DNA of 64,000 nt from Ehretia macrophylla (taxonomy: Eukaryota > Streptophyta > Magnoliopsida > Boraginales > Ehretiaceae), in NCBI GenBank assembly GCA_037974665.1, contig CM075777.1, positions 10,315,001 through 10,379,000 on the forward strand, given 5' to 3'. This document shows, one piece after another, positions 59,660-64,000 of the stretch. A program made the position numbers and the translations under genes. The notes under the pieces were generated by a model. That model did not search any database. It worked only from the letters and a program-made list of their open reading frames with translations, and was not told where the DNA came from. Position 1 is the first letter of the stretch, and each line of letters opens with the position of its first letter.

Positions 59660-60956
59660 TAAATGCCAATTCCCTGGCAACGACGCCAAAAAATTGATCG
59701 CGTTGTTATACCATCAATAATAAGTATACAAAGAAAGCAACGACAGTAAAGTTAAATTCCCATTTGACCACACAAATGGCTACTCAAGGGTCGTCCTTAG
59801 GAAATTGAAATTATCGTATGAGAATTAAACATAAAACAAATAAATTTAGAATTGTCTACATTAATTACCAAAAAGAAACTAAGAATTGACTATTGACTTG
59901 TACTCATAACTAAACACAAATTAAGATTTTGGAGATTGTATGGGAAAAAGGCGATTTGGGACAATAGTTAGCTTTGATTACTCTATTGTATGCTAATGGA
60001 TTTGGGATTGTCCAAATATGCAAGGATTGATTAGACTACAAATTCTAATCTTATGAGATTAGTTAATTAAGGGTGTTGGAGCATAACCTATCACTAGGGC
60101 ATAGATTATCATCCACTTATTCTAACTAATTATCCCAATTAGTTCTTAATCTTTAATTGAGTTTAAAAGACATAGATTATCTCTAAGGCATAACCTATCT
60201 CAATTGTAAATCAATTATTAATTAAATTCTAAATTAATTCAAATTCATACTCCCAAGAATCTACAAGATTCATATAAGAAAAAGTGTGATTCTTGAATGA
60301 CAAGATCACAACGAACAAGAATATGCAACCAAGAAATCAATTGGAAGAAATTTAAGTATGAATTTATGAAGTTAAATCCCAAATCAAAACATATGTCAAG
60401 CAATTTAGCTATCTATCACCCTAAATCTTGGGCTTTAGTGTGATAAATACATCTAAAGAAAAGATAAGAAGAACTCATGAGCTGATTGCTGATTGCTGAT
60501 TGAGATGATGTTGTTGCTTCTTGATCTTGCTTCAAAATCTGTTTTGCCTCGTCCTTCAAACTTCCCTAGCCTTTCTTGGTATTTAGGGTGAGAGAATAAG
60601 ACAAAAGTCTCTTTTCTTGTTTGCAAAGTAATATTTAAACAAGTGAAGAAGCTTGGTCAAAGCTTGGTCAAAGTTGAAGTTGGCCAACTTAAAAGATTGT
60701 GCGCTTGCTTCTTGAAACGTCTAACCTGTTTGAGTAGGTTTGCAACCTTCTTGAGCAGGTTAGGGGTCTGCTCACGCTGGATTTTAGCTGCTTGAGTGGG
60801 TTTATAACTTGCTCCAGCGGGTTTATAACCTGCTCGAGTGGGATGGAGTTCTTTTCTCGCGCAACAAAATTTGGAAGGTCATATTCGGTGCGTTTGACGT
60901 TAGATTTTTGCACTGTTAGTGGCGTTAGATTTATCTCGAAGTGAAGATTATCATGG
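59660..60956 (-). mobile_element. LTR with tRNA-Asp-type primer site (Athila/LARD-like relic)
   Basis: Plus strand TTCCCTGGCAACGACGCCAA (about 59670-59690) is the complement of a TTGGCGTCGTTGCCAGGGAA primer site of the tRNA-Asp type. TGATCGCGTTG follows at once as an LTR edge. Text such as CAAGGGTCGTCCTTAGGAAA near 59790 is of the kind seen in plant large retrotransposon derivatives. The other edge near 60956 is a guess. No coding region remains. Confidence 0.45.
60755..60842. repeat. Short tandem words GAGC(G/A)GGTTTATAACCTGC
   Basis: Two to four degenerate copies of a roughly 20-25 bp unit around CTTGAGCAGGTT, CTTGAGTGGGTTTATAACTT and CTCCAGCGGGTTTATAACCT. Confidence 0.5.
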
Positions 60957-61740
60957 TGCAACATTATTCATCAATTAAGCACATACTAATTTTGAGAGGC
61001 CGATTTCGCATCACCTATTGTTTGCTCAGACGATTCCAATTATTTTCACTCTTTTTGCATTCAAATTGTTTCTTCTTTGCTGTGAACCTACATTGTACTA
61101 AAATATTGCAAAATGATCACACTCTTACAAATTCAAGTATGCAATTCATCTAAAAAGAGGAGTTTTATACCAATTATTAATGATTTATCAATCAGGCACC
61201 CAAAATGTGTAAAATGACCTTCTTGATCTCGAGCAAAAGAAATATAATTGAATGTAGTTTTTTTCCGTAAAAGAGCAAGAATTTTTATTGGATGCGAAAG
61301 AGCAAGAAAGAGGTGAGAAAAAAAATTGGCATTTTGGCTCCATATATAGTCGTGTATGTGTAGCTAGCCGTTGGAAAAACAAAACAGTCATCTTCAAATC
61401 CATCTTTTGTTTTGGTGAAATTTCCCTCTTAATCCCCAACGGCTTAAACATAAAGGCACAATAGTATTTTCATTCGGTCAACACATTGACTGTTAAATGA
61501 CAACTAATAGAGGGACTAAATTGGTATTTTTCTAAAACACAGGGACCAACTTAGTATTTAGCTATAAACTCAGGGACTAAAATAGTTTTTTCCCATTTGG
61601 TTGACCGAACAAAAAATGAGTAAATTTGTATTCACTATAGCATGATTAAATAGGACTAAAACGAGTTTTGATAAAACAATACTAGGGACCTTTGCACATT
61701 ATTTTTGAAACAAACAAGTTTAAAACTATTTTTTTTTAAA

Positions 61741-61852
61741 CAACGAGGACTGAAATGAACCTTGTTGAAATAATAGCGATTAAAATGAATCTTGATGAAA
61801 CAATAGGAACTAAAATGAATCTTGATGAAACAATAGGTACTACAACGAATCG
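61741..61852. repeat. 30-bp tandem repeat, about 3.7 units
   Basis: Units of the type CAATAGGAACTAAAATGAAT plus CTTGATGAAA follow each other at 61741, 61771, 61801 and 61831, inside the right part of the outer MULE. Confidence 0.85.
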
Positions 61853-62127
61853 TTTTTTAAATAATGAGGATTAAAATATTGAATCTTTGTCAATACATTA
61901 GGGACTTACTTAACATTGTTGAGATTTGACGAAATTGCCCTCCAACTACTAGACACGTGACACACACATGACCACTATTATGTCAGTTTTAACTGAGTTT
62001 TTAACGTTGAGGACCTATTTTGTTTTGGAAACATTGAAAACTTTTTTGAACATTTTGAAATAATAGGGACTAAAATGAATATTTGACAAACAATGGGGAC
62101 TATTCCTACTATTCTCCCTAAATAGAA

Positions 62128-62497
62128 CCTAAATGCAAACAAATTTTTTCTTTTTTGCCCACTCAAAATTTAGCACATAACTAATTTTAATGGCAACAAA
62201 TTTTACTTTATACTTTTGCGTTCTTGTTAATGTTTGGTTTGACTATTTTTTTTTTTCACTTGTTGAAGAATCTTTTAGTTTGTTAATCTTAATAGCTTTA
62301 AACTTTTAACTAATTCAAAATAATTATCATAAAGTCAGTAAATGCAGGCTGGAAAATATCCCCCCTTTCGATTAAATTTCTACGCTGCTATCCAATTTTT
62401 GTGATGAAATTAAGTCATCCTGTTTGACGGCAAAGCTTCAAATAAAATTCTCTATTTAACCTCTTTCTTGCAATAACATCACCTAAGAATATTGAAC
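62128..62497. other. AT-rich flank, nothing recognised
   Basis: Between the outer MULE and the LINE tail. No gene, RNA or repeat ends seen. Confidence 0.4.
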
Positions 62498-63240
62498 TTT
62501 TTTTTTTCTCTCGGTAAGTAAGGTATTGTATTATTCACAAAAACATTTCCTAGGAATCCGAAAGGAACATATCCCTACAAAAATCTAGATGAGGAAGCTA
62601 TCTTCTAAGTCCCAGCTCTACATATCCTTCTATTTACAATGTTTTTCCTAAACTTTTCACAATTCAAACAAAATATTTTCAAAAAGATGTCCCTCCGTGC
62701 ATGCAATTCCCTGGAAAATGTGCAAGTTTCTCTCTTTCCAAACATTAAAGACAGTTGCAGAAAAGACAGTTAAAGTCAATTGATTGCACCAAGCATAATC
62801 CACTCCAAAATTTGATCCCAGTTAAAGTGCACAAGGTTGTAGCTCACACGAACAATACCTTTTTTCCAAATCCTTCGCGAGAACCCACATTCAAAGAAAA
62901 AATGGTCTCGCGTCTCCATGTTGGCACATAAGAAAATACACAATGGGTCAACATTGATTATTCCCCACGAGATTAGCCTATTCTTTGTAGGAAGTCTATC
63001 CCAGCAAGAGATCCAGGCACAAAAAGCCTGTTTATGGATGTGGTATTAAAAACAAATGTTATGATGCCAAAGAGCAACATAAAATTTAGGACTAAAGATT
63101 TCCCAGGCAAAAGTCATCGGGAAGTTTCCTATATTATCACCAAGCACACAATATGATCATTAGCACCAACATTAGGTTTAACACCACCTACATGTTGTGT
63201 TAAACAAAATCTTAATTTTTATGCTGCTGCTCAAGACTTA
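62498..63240 (-). mobile_element. 5'-truncated L1-type LINE (zf-RVT end) with poly(A)
   Basis: Minus-strand translation gives the zinc-binding RT C-terminal domain (zf-RVT) of plant LINEs: CAWISCWDRLPTKNRLISWG, then INVDPLCIFLCANMETRDHF, then FFECGFSRRIWKKG, with the expected C..C...H...C residues. FNVWKERNLHIFQG follows. An A-run on the minus strand at 62507-62498 marks the 3' end. RT and endonuclease are absent, so it is 5'-truncated. At least one stop interrupts it (after HHNICF). Confidence 0.82.
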
Positions 63241-64000
63241 GATGACAAGGTATGGTATGCCATTCCTCTTTCTTTAACATTCTACCATTAACTTTTCTGT
63301 ATATCAAACTAAACTTTTATGTTACGCTTTTCTGTTATGGCAAGTCTAGGAGTGAGAATAACATTTCGTACTAAGGTTTTGGATTTTTCAAGTGTGTGTG
63401 TTAAGGCTAATTTGTTCCGGTGTTTATAATAGTATTGAAGTTGGCCTTATCCAAAAATTGGGTGGAACATTGGATAGTGTCCGGTCTTTTATAATTAAAT
63501 ATTTCAAGTTTGAATTACGATTTTGGTGTCTATCGTACTAGAAAACACACACACAAAAGAAAAGTATTTGAGCTGCCTTGACTGTTACTACCATCTTAAG
63601 ATCTCATGTTCCCTCTTGTTCATAATTGTGGTAATTGTTAAAGCCTAAAAACCTTACCAAGGAAGTGGCTGAACCTAAAAAGGAAAACAGGTGTAACAAC
63701 ATTGTTTCTATTATTTCTTATTTTTATGTTTACTTTTTGTATTTCTATATGTCTATACTTGATGTATAATGATTGAATTAGCTTTTCTTACTAGGCAAAT
63801 TAATGTAGTAAGTTTTAATTATGTTTTTTGAGTTTTTATATGTCACAATGCTGTTATTTATTGCATATTTATTTGTTGGTGCAATATGAGATGACTTTGG
63901 AAAAGTTCCAGAAAGTATTGAAAAATAAAAGTAAAGCTTTGTAGTCATTGAAATCATGTGAGCGAGATGATTAAAAGATAATAGTAGATCAATTAAGGTT
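63241..64000. other. Intergenic DNA, nothing recognised
   Basis: AT-rich with a short (AC)n at 63546-63557. No open frame of note, no terminal repeats seen before the window ends. Confidence 0.4.

Larger units (their letters stand above)
56443..61594. mobile_element. Inner Mutator-like element, 10-bp TSD ATTTGGTTGA
   Basis: Left end GGGAAAAAGCCAATATTTTA and reversed right end GGGAAAAAACTATTTTAGTC. The left arm is split by a solo LTR and continues at 58849 with AGCCAAATACCAAGTTGGTC, facing GCTAAATACTAAGTTGGTCC (reversed) in the right arm near 61545. Flanks ATTTGGTTGA at 56433-56442 and 61595-61604 are identical. Terminal repeats are about 100-145 bp. The interior (58930-61440) has no transposase but holds a further LTR. 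Target duplications of 9-11 bp point to the Mutator superfamily. Confidence 0.85.
54517..62118. mobile_element. Outer Mutator-like element, 9-bp TSD TAAATAGAA
   Basis: Left end GAGTGAATAGTTGGAACAGT and reversed right end GGGAGAATAGTAGGAATAGT. Further in, ATTTTAATCCCTATTATTTC faces ATTTTAGTCCCTATTATTTC. The inverted similarity runs about 130 bp. Flanks TAAATAGAA at 54508-54516 and 62119-62127 are identical. Its own interior is 54650-56442 and 61605-61990; the rest is the inner element. No transposase is recognised. It may carry captured host DNA (see 55960-56260). Confidence 0.82.

Noticed and set aside
1-64000. CRISPR array, operon, riboswitch or other prokaryotic system
   Set aside because: All content is plant nuclear in character; the tandem repeats found lack CRISPR-like repeat-spacer structure.

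Overview
The window is a stretch of flowering-plant nuclear DNA, most likely from a eudicot. It is AT-rich overall, and almost all recognisable content is transposable elements of plant families: Tat and Tekay/Del Ty3-gypsy elements, Ty1-copia elements with initiator-Met primer sites, Mutator-like, hAT-like and PIF/Harbinger-like elements, a tRNA-derived SINE, and L1-type LINE tails with an RNase H or zf-RVT end. I find no convincing intact host gene. The species cannot be named from the sequence alone. All divergences below are hand counts.

Layout. (1) 1-12085: non-coding AT-rich DNA holding a diverged direct duplication (about 2845-5490 and 8318-10085). Insertions present in only one copy include a Tourist-like MITE with TAA target duplications. 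The stretch also holds a hAT-type MITE with a perfect 8-bp target duplication, two LINE 3' tails and a SINE with an 11-bp target duplication. (2) 12091-21952: a Tat-lineage Ty3-gypsy element on the minus strand (477-bp LTRs, TSD CTATT) with two RNase H-like domains, a short minisatellite and a long antisense coding region of the 'putative gypsy type transposon' (PF04195-like) kind. (3) 21958-26801: small repeats, a 1.5-kb Harbinger-like MITE (TSD TAA), and a 230-bp LTR with internal sequence on both sides. (4) 26807-51575: a copia element stretched to almost 25 kb by two nested insertions, a minus-strand Tekay/Del chromovirus (30754-40425) and a second copia with 2.2-kb LTRs (41386-50943). The outer copia keeps matching TGAAT duplications at both ends. 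(5) 51649-54422: an older gypsy-like LTR interrupted by an 806-bp Mutator-like element with a perfect 9-bp TSD. (6) 54517-62118: a three-level nest. An outer Mutator-like element (TSD TAAATAGAA) contains an inner one (TSD ATTTGGTTGA), whose left terminal repeat is interrupted by a solo Tekay-like LTR (TSD CCCTT). (7) 62128-64000: a minus-strand LINE tail, then sequence in which I recognise nothing.

The value of the window lies in its stratigraphy. Each nested layer is bounded by its own target-site duplication, which gives a relative order of insertion. LTR-LTR divergence is roughly 10% for Tat, about 6% for the outer copia, and about 5-6% for the nested gypsy and copia. At the usual plant rate of 1.3e-8 substitutions per site per year these correspond to a few million years. 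Nothing here is a convincing new biological system. The least ordinary items are the MULE-in-MULE nest with possible cargo, the antisense region of the Tat element, the LTR with internal sequence on both sides, and the duplication with filled and empty insertion sites.
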